Assembly: GCF_000482245.1 (NCBI RefSeq)
Contig: NZ_AWNH01000012.1
Coordinates: forward strand, 124,001-188,000
DNA length: 64,000 bases
Direction of reading: 5' to 3'
Source of the DNA: Leptolyngbya sp. Heron Island J
GTDB lineage: Bacteria > Cyanobacteriota > Cyanobacteriia > Phormidesmidales > Phormidesmidaceae
Of the stretch, positions 34,670-42,673 are shown one piece after another. How positions within the stretch are numbered: the first letter of the stretch is position 1; every line of letters begins with the position of its first letter. Below the pieces are notes generated by a model. That model was not told the origin of the DNA and ran no database searches. It saw nothing but the letters and a program-made list of their open reading frames with translations. The translations under genes and the position numbers were made by a program.

Positions 34670-35233
34670 ATGGTCTTGCCAATGAATGCAAACACTAATG
34701 GCCAAGTTCTACCCAAGCATATAACCCTACTCCAGTGCGGTCTCAGATGGGATGCCCAACCCGAGACAGAATTAGATTTAGACATGGCGGTTTTAGCCCT
34801 GACTGCCACGGGCAAATTGGCCGCTGGGAAAGAAGGATTGATCTATGCTGGACATCCCCGTCACTCATCCGGCGCAATTCAACTGCTCAACGACAGCATT
34901 ACCGGCGAAGGCGACGGTGACGACGAACAACTGGTGATCCATCTGTTACAGCTGCCGGTCGATATCACCAAGCTGCTATTTGTGGTCAATATTGACTGTG
35001 GTGAAGAACAGCACCAGGACTTTAGCCAAACCCCAAATGCCTGCTGGCGTCTGCTCGATCGCTCCAGTCAGCGGGTTTTACTCAATCGGTCATTGTCCAA
35101 TGCCCAATGGCAAAACGTCACTACTCTGTTTGTCGCCACATTGGAACGCACAGTCGATCAATGGCAAATAGTCTCCTGTCTTGAACCCAGCTCCCTCAGA
35201 AATCTCCATGACCTTCTGCACCAATACAGTTAA
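34670..35233 (+). CDS. TerD family protein
   Basis: This 187-residue protein matches the TerD/tellurium-resistance fold: ETELDLDMAVLALTATGKL, then NDSITGEGDGDDEQLVIHLLQLP and KLLFVVNID. The acidic GEGDGDDE loop and DLD motif are the calcium-binding sites of TerD. Family members act in stress and tellurite tolerance and possibly phage defence; no terA-F partners are present. The N-terminus has two ATGs (34670, 34682) and neither has a good ribosome binding site. It follows the ABC-2 permease closely on the same strand and may be co-expressed with it. Confidence 0.78.
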   Translation: MVLPMNANTNGQVLPKHITLLQCGLRWDAQPETELDLDMAVLALTATGKLAAGKEGLIYAGHPRHSSGAIQLLNDSITGEGDGDDEQLVIHLLQLPVDITKLLFVVNIDCGEEQHQDFSQTPNACWRLLDRSSQRVLLNRSLSNAQWQNVTTLFVATLERTVDQWQIVSCLEPSSLRNLHDLLHQYS

Positions 35234-35250
35234 AAACAGTTAACACTCGT

Positions 35251-36135
35251 TTAACTCAGCGCTGCACATACTTGCTCAATGCTTTGAACGCTGCCGGGGT
35301 TGATCAGACCATGGTAGTCAAAGCCATAAACCTGATCGGATTGGACGGCTGATAGCTGTTCCCAAAACGGATCGGTTTTAAGCTGGGCGATTTCCTCCTC
35401 CAAACCGCTGCCAGAGTCAATAAAAAACAGCTGTTCTGGATTCATTGCCAAAATTTTCTCAGCAGATAGGGTAATGTACCCTTGAAATTCACTTTGACCC
35501 TGCAAATCTGCCGTCAGGTTTTGAATATTAAACTTCTCCAAAAAATTGCCTGCCCAGCTATCTTTGTTAGGCGACAACAGCGGTTCTCGGCTGGCCAACA
35601 CTATTGCTGTCGGGCCACTGTCCGAGGCCTGTGCCAAACAAGCATCATACCGTTCCACCAAAGGTGTTGGATCGACATTCAGCTGAGTAGCCAGGACTTG
35701 GGTAAAGTTTTTAAGACTTTCCCAATCATCAATCTCTGTAGATAACACATTGACCTCTAAGTCTGTTAGTCGTTCCAGCGTTTTATCATGGAATCCCGCC
35801 GCACCAATCACCAGGTCAGGTTGCAACGCCACAATTTTTTCGAGATCGGGTTCAGTGCGTCCGCTGCTAACAATCGTTAATCCCTCAAATCGCGGATCTG
35901 CAGTCAGCAGCGAACTGCCAGGAATAGCCACCAGGGTATCGTCAGCCAGCGTCTGCACAATATCAGCACTGATGGAGGTCAGCGCCACAATCTTCTCAGG
36001 TGTATTTTCAGCTGTAGCAGTGGTCTCTAGTGTTGCGGGTGTTGCGGGTGTAGAGGAAGGGTTGGGGCTACAGGCTGAGACGGTCAGGGCTAGACTCAAC
36101 ACCCCAAAGAGTTTTCCTAAAACGTGGGTCGTCAT
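35251..36135 (-). CDS. Siderophore/haem-type ABC substrate-binding lipoprotein
   Basis: This 294-residue periplasmic binding protein has lipobox VSAC (Cys22), then a low-complexity threonine/alanine linker and a helical-backbone binding fold: PEKIVALTSISADIVQTLADD, EKIVALQPDLVIGAAGF and the C-terminal INPGSVQSIEQVCAAL. It belongs to the class that delivers iron-siderophores, haem or cobalamin to FecCD-type permeases. It is the last gene of a minus-strand unit with a FecCD permease, ATPase and TonB receptor. A strong ribosome binding site (AGGAG) precedes the ATG. The exact ligand is not deducible. Confidence 0.88.
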   Translation of the reverse strand: MTTHVLGKLFGVLSLALTVSACSPNPSSTPATPATLETTATAENTPEKIVALTSISADIVQTLADDTLVAIPGSSLLTADPRFEGLTIVSSGRTEPDLEKIVALQPDLVIGAAGFHDKTLERLTDLEVNVLSTEIDDWESLKNFTQVLATQLNVDPTPLVERYDACLAQASDSGPTAIVLASREPLLSPNKDSWAGNFLEKFNIQNLTADLQGQSEFQGYITLSAEKILAMNPEQLFFIDSGSGLEEEIAQLKTDPFWEQLSAVQSDQVYGFDYHGLINPGSVQSIEQVCAALS

Positions 36136-36172
36136 AATTGTTCTCCTAAGCTGCTGATATCATCAATGGACA

Positions 36173-38527
36173 TTAAAACTGCCAGGTAACCCCAGCTTGC
36201 ACATTTAATCCTGGCTGCTCAAAACGAGCCCGCCGCAGGTCAAATAGACTATCGTTGCTATCTAAAAACCGCACATCGGCATAACGTTCATAGTCAGTAT
36301 CAAACAGATTGAACAATCCTAAATTTAGGGTGAGATTAGAATGAACCTGATAGTAACCAATCAAATCAAACACGGAGTAGCCATCAGGGACAAAGGGATC
36401 TTGGCCGGCTTCCGGTTCAAACCCTTCCCCTCGGGCAGTGCCCACCAGGGTACTGACAAACTCAGCCCCCCAGCGTTGATCGGATGATCGGTAGCGCAGC
36501 CCCAGGACTGCTTCAATGGGGTCAACTGTGGACAACGGTTCATCTGAGGTGAGATTGTTCCCCTCGGTCCAGGCAATTGTTCCCAATAGGCTAAACCCAC
36601 CTTGCCCAGGCGTAAACTGATATTCTGCCTTAGCCTCTGCCCCGTAGGTTTCTACTTCATTCAGGTTGACGTTTTGAAACACTAAAAAGGGTCGCCCCTG
36701 GACAAATTCTGTATCAATTAGCTGGTTGTCAATAAAGTCGTCGTAGCGGTTGTAGAATCCTGCCAGACTAAAATTAAACTTCGAGAAATTGCCTCGCATT
36801 CCTACTTCAAAACTGTTGCTGGTTTCTGCTTCCAGGTCAGGGTTGGGTTCGGTGCGGTAGCCAAAAATTTGGTTGGTGAAACCGCTGTTAATCTCATCAT
36901 ACTGGGGGGCACGAAAGCCACGGGAATAGCGTCCATAGAAGCTCAGCTCAGAACTGGGCTGATACACTAACGCCAGACTGGGTGCAAACGAGCTATCACT
37001 AAAGTCGGTTGCCGTGGCTCCATTCCGCTCAAAATCTTCGTCAATGGAGATGTTTAAGTCGTAATAGTCGTAGCGTAGACCAGGGATCACACTAAAGCTG
37101 CCGTCACCAAATTCAATCTCATTCTGGAGATAAACCCCTGCCCTCAAGGTATCTGAGTTGGGATAATCCCGTGTGGGAAAGTCATCGGGAATGGCCGTTT
37201 GGGTAGTTGCGCCGGTAATCAGGTCAGTTTGCACTCGGTCCCGCGGTCGAGCATTAAAGGTATTAGAAACATCTACTCCGTAGGTCAGCCGGTGACTGCT
37301 ATTACCCCAGTCAAAGTCACTACGCAACTGAACATCGCCCCCAAACACCTGATCGGCAAAGCGATTCTCACTCACCCGCAAAGCAGGCAATGTTTGAAAT
37401 GTGCGAAAATCAAACGACAGTAGCTCCCGCTCGTTTTCTTCTTGGGTGCGAGCATCCTGGAAATAAAGACGGGCCTGGGCAAAGTTAAGAAAGGATGTGC
37501 TTTCTGCATTGTCGTATTTATAGGCCAGACTAAACCGGGTGCGATTGGTGTCAATCTCTTCTTCAAATCGCGTCGTGGTGCCTGTAATTAGGGGTAAATT
37601 CTCGTCTGCTGTGGTGGTGTCGGTATCGTTATCAAATAGCTCCACGGTAAAGTCAACCGCACTAGTTTCATCCAAGTTATAGACCAATTTCCCCAGCAAA
37701 CTGTTGCGGCTATTAATTTGGTCATCCCCTAAATTTTCGGCTTCAGAACTATCTCGTCGAGAATAGGCTAAGAGGGTATCGATATTATTAAATCGATAAA
37801 CCTGAACCAGGGTGCTGGCAAATCCGCCATTACGGCTGTCAAAATTGGTCGAACCGGTGGCAGCCGAATTACGACCCACATTATCAATCAGCTCAGTGGG
37901 GTCCAGGGTAAAGTAGCTGACTGTACCACCCAGGGCATCACTGCCATACAGGGTAGATGCTGGACCGCGTAAAATCTCAGCAGTCCGGAGGATTTCAGTA
38001 TCAAAATAATCTCTGCCCAAATTAAACCCGGCCCCCACGGTGACTGGATTACCAAATTGAAAAGCGGAGGGTAGCCGGATATCATCGACTTGAATCAGCA
38101 CCCGGTTACCATCAATTCCGCGAATATTAAAATCCTGTAGGCCAAATTGCAGATTATTTCTAACCGATACACCGGGTTCATAGCGAACCAGGTCAGAAAT
38201 GTCGCGAATCAATAGGCGATTAACCTCCTCTGCATCCATCACAGTCACAGTGGTTGGCGATGTCTGAATGGTGCGGGGGGTACGAGTGCCGGTAACTGTA
38301 ATCCGTAACAACCCGTCTTCATCTTCAACCACATCCTCGTCGATGACATTATCTTCAGTTGGGTCTACTGGCTCGGGGGGTGTCTGAGCAAGATACCTGG
38401 TTTCCGGAGTAGCTACAGGCAAACCGTGAGGCGTATTTTCGGATGCTGCCATGGCGTGGGCAGCCATTAGGAGCATTAAGCATGGGCCTTTAAAAAGAAA
38501 AATTCTCAATAAGCGCGGGTAGTTCAT
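36173..38527 (-). CDS. TonB-dependent outer membrane receptor, haem/haemoglobin-receptor type
   Basis: This 784-residue receptor has a signal peptide, an acidic stretch with a TonB-box-like LLRITVTG segment (73-80), a plug domain (TPRTIQTSPTTVTVMDAEEV, IRGIDGNRVLIQVDD) and a 22-strand barrel ending VTWQF. The plug wording and the FRAP (near 536) and NPDL (near 560) boxes are typical of haemoglobin/transferrin/lactoferrin-family receptors. The histidine usually found between those boxes in haem receptors is absent, so a siderophore or other chelate is equally possible. It lies between the ATPase and binding-protein genes of the same uptake unit. Confidence 0.88.
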   Translation of the reverse strand: MNYPRLLRIFLFKGPCLMLLMAAHAMAASENTPHGLPVATPETRYLAQTPPEPVDPTEDNVIDEDVVEDEDGLLRITVTGTRTPRTIQTSPTTVTVMDAEEVNRLLIRDISDLVRYEPGVSVRNNLQFGLQDFNIRGIDGNRVLIQVDDIRLPSAFQFGNPVTVGAGFNLGRDYFDTEILRTAEILRGPASTLYGSDALGGTVSYFTLDPTELIDNVGRNSAATGSTNFDSRNGGFASTLVQVYRFNNIDTLLAYSRRDSSEAENLGDDQINSRNSLLGKLVYNLDETSAVDFTVELFDNDTDTTTADENLPLITGTTTRFEEEIDTNRTRFSLAYKYDNAESTSFLNFAQARLYFQDARTQEENERELLSFDFRTFQTLPALRVSENRFADQVFGGDVQLRSDFDWGNSSHRLTYGVDVSNTFNARPRDRVQTDLITGATTQTAIPDDFPTRDYPNSDTLRAGVYLQNEIEFGDGSFSVIPGLRYDYYDLNISIDEDFERNGATATDFSDSSFAPSLALVYQPSSELSFYGRYSRGFRAPQYDEINSGFTNQIFGYRTEPNPDLEAETSNSFEVGMRGNFSKFNFSLAGFYNRYDDFIDNQLIDTEFVQGRPFLVFQNVNLNEVETYGAEAKAEYQFTPGQGGFSLLGTIAWTEGNNLTSDEPLSTVDPIEAVLGLRYRSSDQRWGAEFVSTLVGTARGEGFEPEAGQDPFVPDGYSVFDLIGYYQVHSNLTLNLGLFNLFDTDYERYADVRFLDSNDSLFDLRRARFEQPGLNVQAGVTWQF

Positions 38528-38589
38528 CTCAGGATTATTAGACTAATTGGAAAATCAAGACAGTCCAGCAGACTGTGGTTTATGGCTGC

Positions 38590-39423
38590 CTATGTTTCGG
38601 GGCTGGATGCCAATTCAACGGTTTCGTTTGGTGGGGTGGGGGCAGATTGTTTGGCGGTCAACGGACAGATTTGGGGACCCACAGGGGTGTCTACAATGGC
38701 TACATCGACGTCAAACACCTGGTTAACAATGTCAGGAGTGAGGGTATCGGCCACTGCACCCACAGCCCACAGAGTGCCCTCGCGCATGAGGGCCAGCCGA
38801 TCGCTGTAGCGAACGGCGAGATTAATATCGTGCAGGACGGTGATGATGGCCAGCTGTTGTTTTTGATTGAGCTGTTTGAGCAGTTCTAAAAGCTGCAGCT
38901 GATAGTGAATATCGAGGTAGGTAGTCGGTTCATCAAGCAGCAATACCTTGGGTTGCTGGGCCAGGGCCAGGGCCAAAAAGGCTCGCTGTCGCTGACCTCC
39001 AGACAACGCGGATACGGGGACATGGCGATATTGCTCCATGTCTGTCCAGGCTAGGGCTTGCTCAATCTGCTGGTGATCAGCGGCGGTGAGGTCCCACTGC
39101 CACCAGGGTTGGTGGGGAGAACGGCCTAGACTCACTAGCTGATAAACACTGAGACCGGCTGGCAAAATTTGTTGCTGGGGTAGCAATGCTAGCTTCCGGG
39201 CGACCGCTGTCGGTGACAGGCTGTGGATATCGTCACCGCTGAGCCAGATAGTTCCTTGTTGGGGAGATAAGATCCGCCCGCAGAGTCGCAGCAAGGTGGA
39301 TTTACCAGACCCGTTGGCTCCCAGAATACTGAGCCATTCCCCTTGATGTAGCGTCAGGCTGACCTGCTGAACAATAGTGGTGTCGCCATAGCCACCTTGC
39401 AGATTGGATGTTTCTAAAACCAT
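38590..39423 (-). CDS. ABC transporter ATPase, FecE/HmuV type
   Basis: This 277-residue ATP-binding subunit has Walker A GANGSGKST (35-43), Q-loop LLPQQQ, signature LSGGQRQ (140-146), Walker B LLLDEPTTYLD (161-171) and a switch histidine in LHDINLAVRYSD. The wording is that of iron-chelate/cobalamin importers. GAGGGG lies 7 bases before the ATG inside the end of the permease gene, two bases beyond whose stop this gene starts, so translation is coupled. It powers uptake through the FecCD-type permease. Confidence 0.93.
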   Translation of the reverse strand: MVLETSNLQGGYGDTTIVQQVSLTLHQGEWLSILGANGSGKSTLLRLCGRILSPQQGTIWLSGDDIHSLSPTAVARKLALLPQQQILPAGLSVYQLVSLGRSPHQPWWQWDLTAADHQQIEQALAWTDMEQYRHVPVSALSGGQRQRAFLALALAQQPKVLLLDEPTTYLDIHYQLQLLELLKQLNQKQQLAIITVLHDINLAVRYSDRLALMREGTLWAVGAVADTLTPDIVNQVFDVDVAIVDTPVGPQICPLTAKQSAPTPPNETVELASSPET

Positions 39424-39425
39424 AG

Positions 39426-40466
39426 CTAGCCCCTCGTAATAGCTCCACTACGACGATAAAGCAGCCACATAAAGACGGGGGCTCCCATGATTGAGGTGAC
39501 AATGCCGACAGGTAGCTCAATGGGACCGAGGCGGGCCAATAAATCAGCAAAGCAAAGCACCAAAGCTCCCCCCATGGCAGAAAAGGGCAGCACTAGTCGA
39601 TAGTCGTTGCCGACCAAAAATCTGACGCCATGGGGGACGAGCAGACCAATAAAGCCCACTAAACCAGCAATGCTGACGGCTCCAGCGGTGAGCAAGGTGG
39701 CGACTGCGCCGATCAGCAGTCGCGATCGCACCAAGGACGACCCCAGCCCCACCGCCAAATCATCCCCCAGATTTAACAAATTCACCTGCCGAGCCAGTAA
39801 ACAACCCAGGAGCAAAGCAATCAACATACTGGGGCCAACAATTCTCACTTCTGTCCAACCCCGGCCATTGAGACTCCCGATCAACCACGTCAGAGCAGCC
39901 TGCACCTGGCCATCCGGAGATAACAGTAGCAGCATGGTTTGCAGCGCCGCAAACAGAGTACTGGCGGCAACGCCTCCCAGGATGAGACGCTCCACCGAGA
40001 TCTCACCCCTGGTTTTGGCCAGGGCAAAGACCAGCGCCATCGCGATTACCCCGCCCAGCCAGGCCCCCAACGGTAGCCAGATAGCCCAGACCCTAAGACC
40101 GACGATCAGCACAGCCGCCAGCCCTGCCCCAGAGGAAATCCCTAGCAAAAACGGACTGGCGAGCCCATTGCGCAACATCCCTTGCAGCAAAGACCCGGCC
40201 ATCCCCAAAGCCGACCCAACCATGATCGCAGCCACCACCCTGGGCAACCGTAAATCCCACACAATTGTCTGGTTGATGGTACTGCCCTCTTTGAGTAAAG
40301 CCGCCCATAATTCTGGGCGAGTCAGGGCCACAGAGCCAAAGGACAAGGAGATAGCGATGGTTAAAAACAGCCCCAGCAATAGCAGTAAACCCACCAGCAA
40401 TAACGGCGGCCACACCGACCGCTGCCGTGACCGTTGAAGAGCTGCTTTTGATGAAACCGATCCCAT
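39426..40466 (-). CDS. FecCD-type ABC permease for iron chelates
   Basis: This 346-residue membrane protein has about ten helices and family signatures LRLPRVVAAIMVGSALGMAG, LLGISSGAGLAAVL, and VGFIGLLVPHGVRFLVGNDY with the closing ELPVGIVTSIMGAPVFMWLL. As one subunit in a homodimer it moves siderophore, haem or cobalamin across the plasma membrane. It is the first gene of the four-gene uptake unit, 170 bases downstream of the two-component response regulator gene. No Fur-box-like sequence was found ahead of it. Confidence 0.92.
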   Translation of the reverse strand: MGSVSSKAALQRSRQRSVWPPLLLVGLLLLLGLFLTIAISLSFGSVALTRPELWAALLKEGSTINQTIVWDLRLPRVVAAIMVGSALGMAGSLLQGMLRNGLASPFLLGISSGAGLAAVLIVGLRVWAIWLPLGAWLGGVIAMALVFALAKTRGEISVERLILGGVAASTLFAALQTMLLLLSPDGQVQAALTWLIGSLNGRGWTEVRIVGPSMLIALLLGCLLARQVNLLNLGDDLAVGLGSSLVRSRLLIGAVATLLTAGAVSIAGLVGFIGLLVPHGVRFLVGNDYRLVLPFSAMGGALVLCFADLLARLGPIELPVGIVTSIMGAPVFMWLLYRRSGAITRG

Positions 40467-40531
40467 GCCTGTATGCCGCTGACTTAACCCTGCATCTATG
40501 TCCAGAACCGGAGTTTTTCCGTAATTGCTCT

Positions 40532-40603
40532 GTGGACAAATAAACGTCCACGCAAATCATCCCTTTAATGAAAATAGATGTCAAGTAAAGCAATTGACTT
40601 TAC
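40532..40603. promoter_or_regulatory. Inverted repeats upstream of the FecCD permease gene
   Basis: GTGGAC (40532-40537) and GTCCAC (40546-40551) flank an 8-base spacer. GTAAAG (40585-40590) and CTTTAC (40598-40603) flank a 7-base spacer. Both lie between the response regulator stop and the permease start and could be operators of this uptake unit. Neither is a terminator-grade stem. Confidence 0.35.
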
Positions 40604-40636
40604 GTGAGCAGCCTGAGCGGTTACTAAAGGCCAGGG

Positions 40637-41275
40637 TTAACCAAGATACTGATGAGCCCATAGGGCAGCCTGGGTGCGATCGCGAACATCCAGCTGGCAA
40701 AAAATATTTGTCAGGTGATTTTTAATTGTGCCTTCGGTTAGGTTTAGGGCAGCCGCAATTTCTCGATTACTTTTACCCTGGCCCAACAGTTTCAAAATCT
40801 CCAACTCTCTTCGATTAAATTGGATATCGTAATCGGTTGATTTAGGATCCGCCGGAGCATTGTTCAGCTGAGAGAACACCTTGGGGGCAATGGTGGGGCC
40901 TAATTGGCTATAGCCCTGGTTTAAGCTACGAATAGCAGCGGCCACCTTGGGAGCCGGGGTGCTTTTGAGCAAATACCCTAATGCTCCTGACTGTAGGGAT
41001 TTAAACACATATTCATCATTGTCAAATGTGGTTAAAACCAAAATCCGAATCCAGGGGTAGCGGGTATGAATAGCTTGAGTTGCCTGGACTCCGTCACAGA
41101 TGGGCATCCGCACATCCATCAAAATAATGTCGGGCTGCAGTGTTTCCGTCAGCGCAATGGCTTCCTCTCCATGATTGGCTTCACCAACCACAATCAGATC
41201 CTCTTCAAGGGATAACAACGTCGCCAGTCCTTGCCGAAAAATGGGTTGATCATCAGCTAATAAAAGTCGAATCAT
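40637..41275 (-). CDS. NarL/LuxR-type response regulator
   Basis: This 212-residue regulator has a receiver with Asp8/Asp9, phospho-acceptor Asp54 (ILMDVRMP), the Thr in VLTTFDND and Lys in GYLLKST. A LuxR-type helix-turn-helix at about 145-210 follows (FNRRELEILKLLGQGKSNREIAAALNLTEGTIKNHLTNIF). Its start overlaps the stop of the upstream histidine kinase gene by ATGA, so they form a tight pair. The uptake genes follow 170 bases later on the same strand, making them plausible targets. Confidence 0.93.
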   Translation of the reverse strand: MIRLLLADDQPIFRQGLATLLSLEEDLIVVGEANHGEEAIALTETLQPDIILMDVRMPICDGVQATQAIHTRYPWIRILVLTTFDNDEYVFKSLQSGALGYLLKSTPAPKVAAAIRSLNQGYSQLGPTIAPKVFSQLNNAPADPKSTDYDIQFNRRELEILKLLGQGKSNREIAAALNLTEGTIKNHLTNIFCQLDVRDRTQAALWAHQYLG

Positions 41276-42501
41276 CGAGGTATCCTAATCTGAATACAGG
41301 TGCCCTGGCCTAGTCGGCTATCCACCCGCATCGACCCACCGACCAGCTGGGCTCGTTCATGCATCCCCCTGAGACCAAACCCATAGGTAGGTTTAGCCAG
41401 ATCAAAACCAATCCCATCATCTTCCAGTCTGATAGTAACCATCTCTGCCGAGGCTTTCCCCTGTAGCTCAATGACCCGGGCCTGACTATGTTTACGGATA
41501 TTTTCTAGCCCTTCTTTAATCATGCAGTAAAGCTGATGATTGGTTTGTAACGCCAGCTGCGGTAAGTTGATATTGCCCTTGACAGTCAAGGATGGCTCAG
41601 AGTCGAAGGATTCGAGCAACTGCATCAGGGCTAAATTTAGATCAAATGTTTCTTCTCGCATGGTAGTGACTGCTCGGCGCACTTCGCGGACAGACTGACT
41701 CGCCAACAGTTTGGATGTGTTCAGCGCCTGTTGCACCTTTTCAGAGTCTTGATTATAAAGTCGTTGTGCCAATTCTAGCTGTACGTCCAGGGAGATTAAG
41801 GTATGCCCTAGGGAATCATGGATATCTCGGGCAATGCGGCTACGTTCTAAATCCGCTGCCAACAGTTCAACTTCCTGGGATAACGCAACGGCCTGCTGGC
41901 GACTCTTATACTCGGCCACCAGGGTCAGACAAAGCAAAATAATCAGGACACTGAAAGGAACATAAATTACCAGATTGTTAAAGACCGCATCAATCACCAT
42001 GAGCTGAGGAGCAGCTTGCAGAGCATCAAGATGTATTTGCACCCGTGCTTGAATTTGCTCAATCGGTGTAGACACATTTTGCATCAACCGCCACACTAAA
42101 CCAACATGCCAGGCGATACCAGCCCAAATGGCAGTGACGATAACATCGCGACGACGCAACAAAAAACTACTTTTGGCTAAATACAAAAAGAGAAGCAGAT
42201 CGAGTCCCCAGTCGCTAAACGCACGGGTCAGCAACAAACAGAAAATCTCAATAAAAATGTAACTTTGCCGTTGCCATAGGGGTCGCCGAATTGGAAAAAC
42301 AAAGCTCAACGCCGCTAAAACTGCCAATACACAGAAATTCAGGTAGTCGCCTACTCCGATTTCATAGGGCACCGAGTCATGTAGGATAGGAAACAAGACC
42401 CTCAGGGTCACCATGACCAAAAATGCCCACTCCACATAGCGTAAAATTTTTGGAATTGAAGGATTGATGGTGGAAATCTGAGGAGTTGCCTGAGCTGACA
42501 T
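41272..42501 (-). CDS. DesK/NarX-type sensor histidine kinase
   Basis: This 409-residue kinase has about five or six N-terminal membrane helices (1-195) without a large extracytoplasmic domain, then a HisKA_3 dimerisation domain with phospho-acceptor His228 (ARDIHDSLGHTL) and a GHKL ATPase domain (N box KEGLENIRKHS, G1 DDGIGFDL, G2 GFGLRGMHER). Polytopic sensors of this type sense membrane state, antibiotics or small molecules. Its cognate regulator overlaps its 3' end. The gene is divergent from the S9 peptidase and has a good inverted repeat in its promoter region. Confidence 0.92.
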   Translation of the reverse strand: MSAQATPQISTINPSIPKILRYVEWAFLVMVTLRVLFPILHDSVPYEIGVGDYLNFCVLAVLAALSFVFPIRRPLWQRQSYIFIEIFCLLLTRAFSDWGLDLLLFLYLAKSSFLLRRRDVIVTAIWAGIAWHVGLVWRLMQNVSTPIEQIQARVQIHLDALQAAPQLMVIDAVFNNLVIYVPFSVLIILLCLTLVAEYKSRQQAVALSQEVELLAADLERSRIARDIHDSLGHTLISLDVQLELAQRLYNQDSEKVQQALNTSKLLASQSVREVRRAVTTMREETFDLNLALMQLLESFDSEPSLTVKGNINLPQLALQTNHQLYCMIKEGLENIRKHSQARVIELQGKASAEMVTIRLEDDGIGFDLAKPTYGFGLRGMHERAQLVGGSMRVDSRLGQGTCIQIRIPR

Positions 42502-42566
42502 CAGCCTAACTAGCCTAATTCTATGATTGCTTTTATAGCTTATGAAAGTTATGGATAAACTTCCAT

Positions 42567-42583
42567 GACAAATGTCATTTGTC
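42567..42583. promoter_or_regulatory. Inverted repeat GACAAAT-GTC-ATTTGTC
   Basis: A perfect 7-base inverted repeat with a 3-base spacer lies 66 bases upstream of the histidine kinase start and 91 bases upstream of the divergent S9 peptidase. It is embedded in a run of ATGAC/GTCAT half-sites (42565-42591). Such spacing suits a dimeric NarL-type regulator, so autoregulation by the adjacent response regulator is a reasonable inference. Confidence 0.55.
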
Positions 42584-42673
42584 GGGATGACCTGTCGCTA
42601 TGGCACTGGCTGCAAAATCCTGAGTAACTTTAAAGAGCAAAGATAGAAGAGCCTGCGGAGGCTGTCGATTTTT

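Noticed and set aside
36173-40466. A haem-specific uptake assignment
   Set aside because: The receptor boxes are suggestive, but the diagnostic histidine is missing and no haem oxygenase gene is present, so only metal-chelate uptake is claimed.
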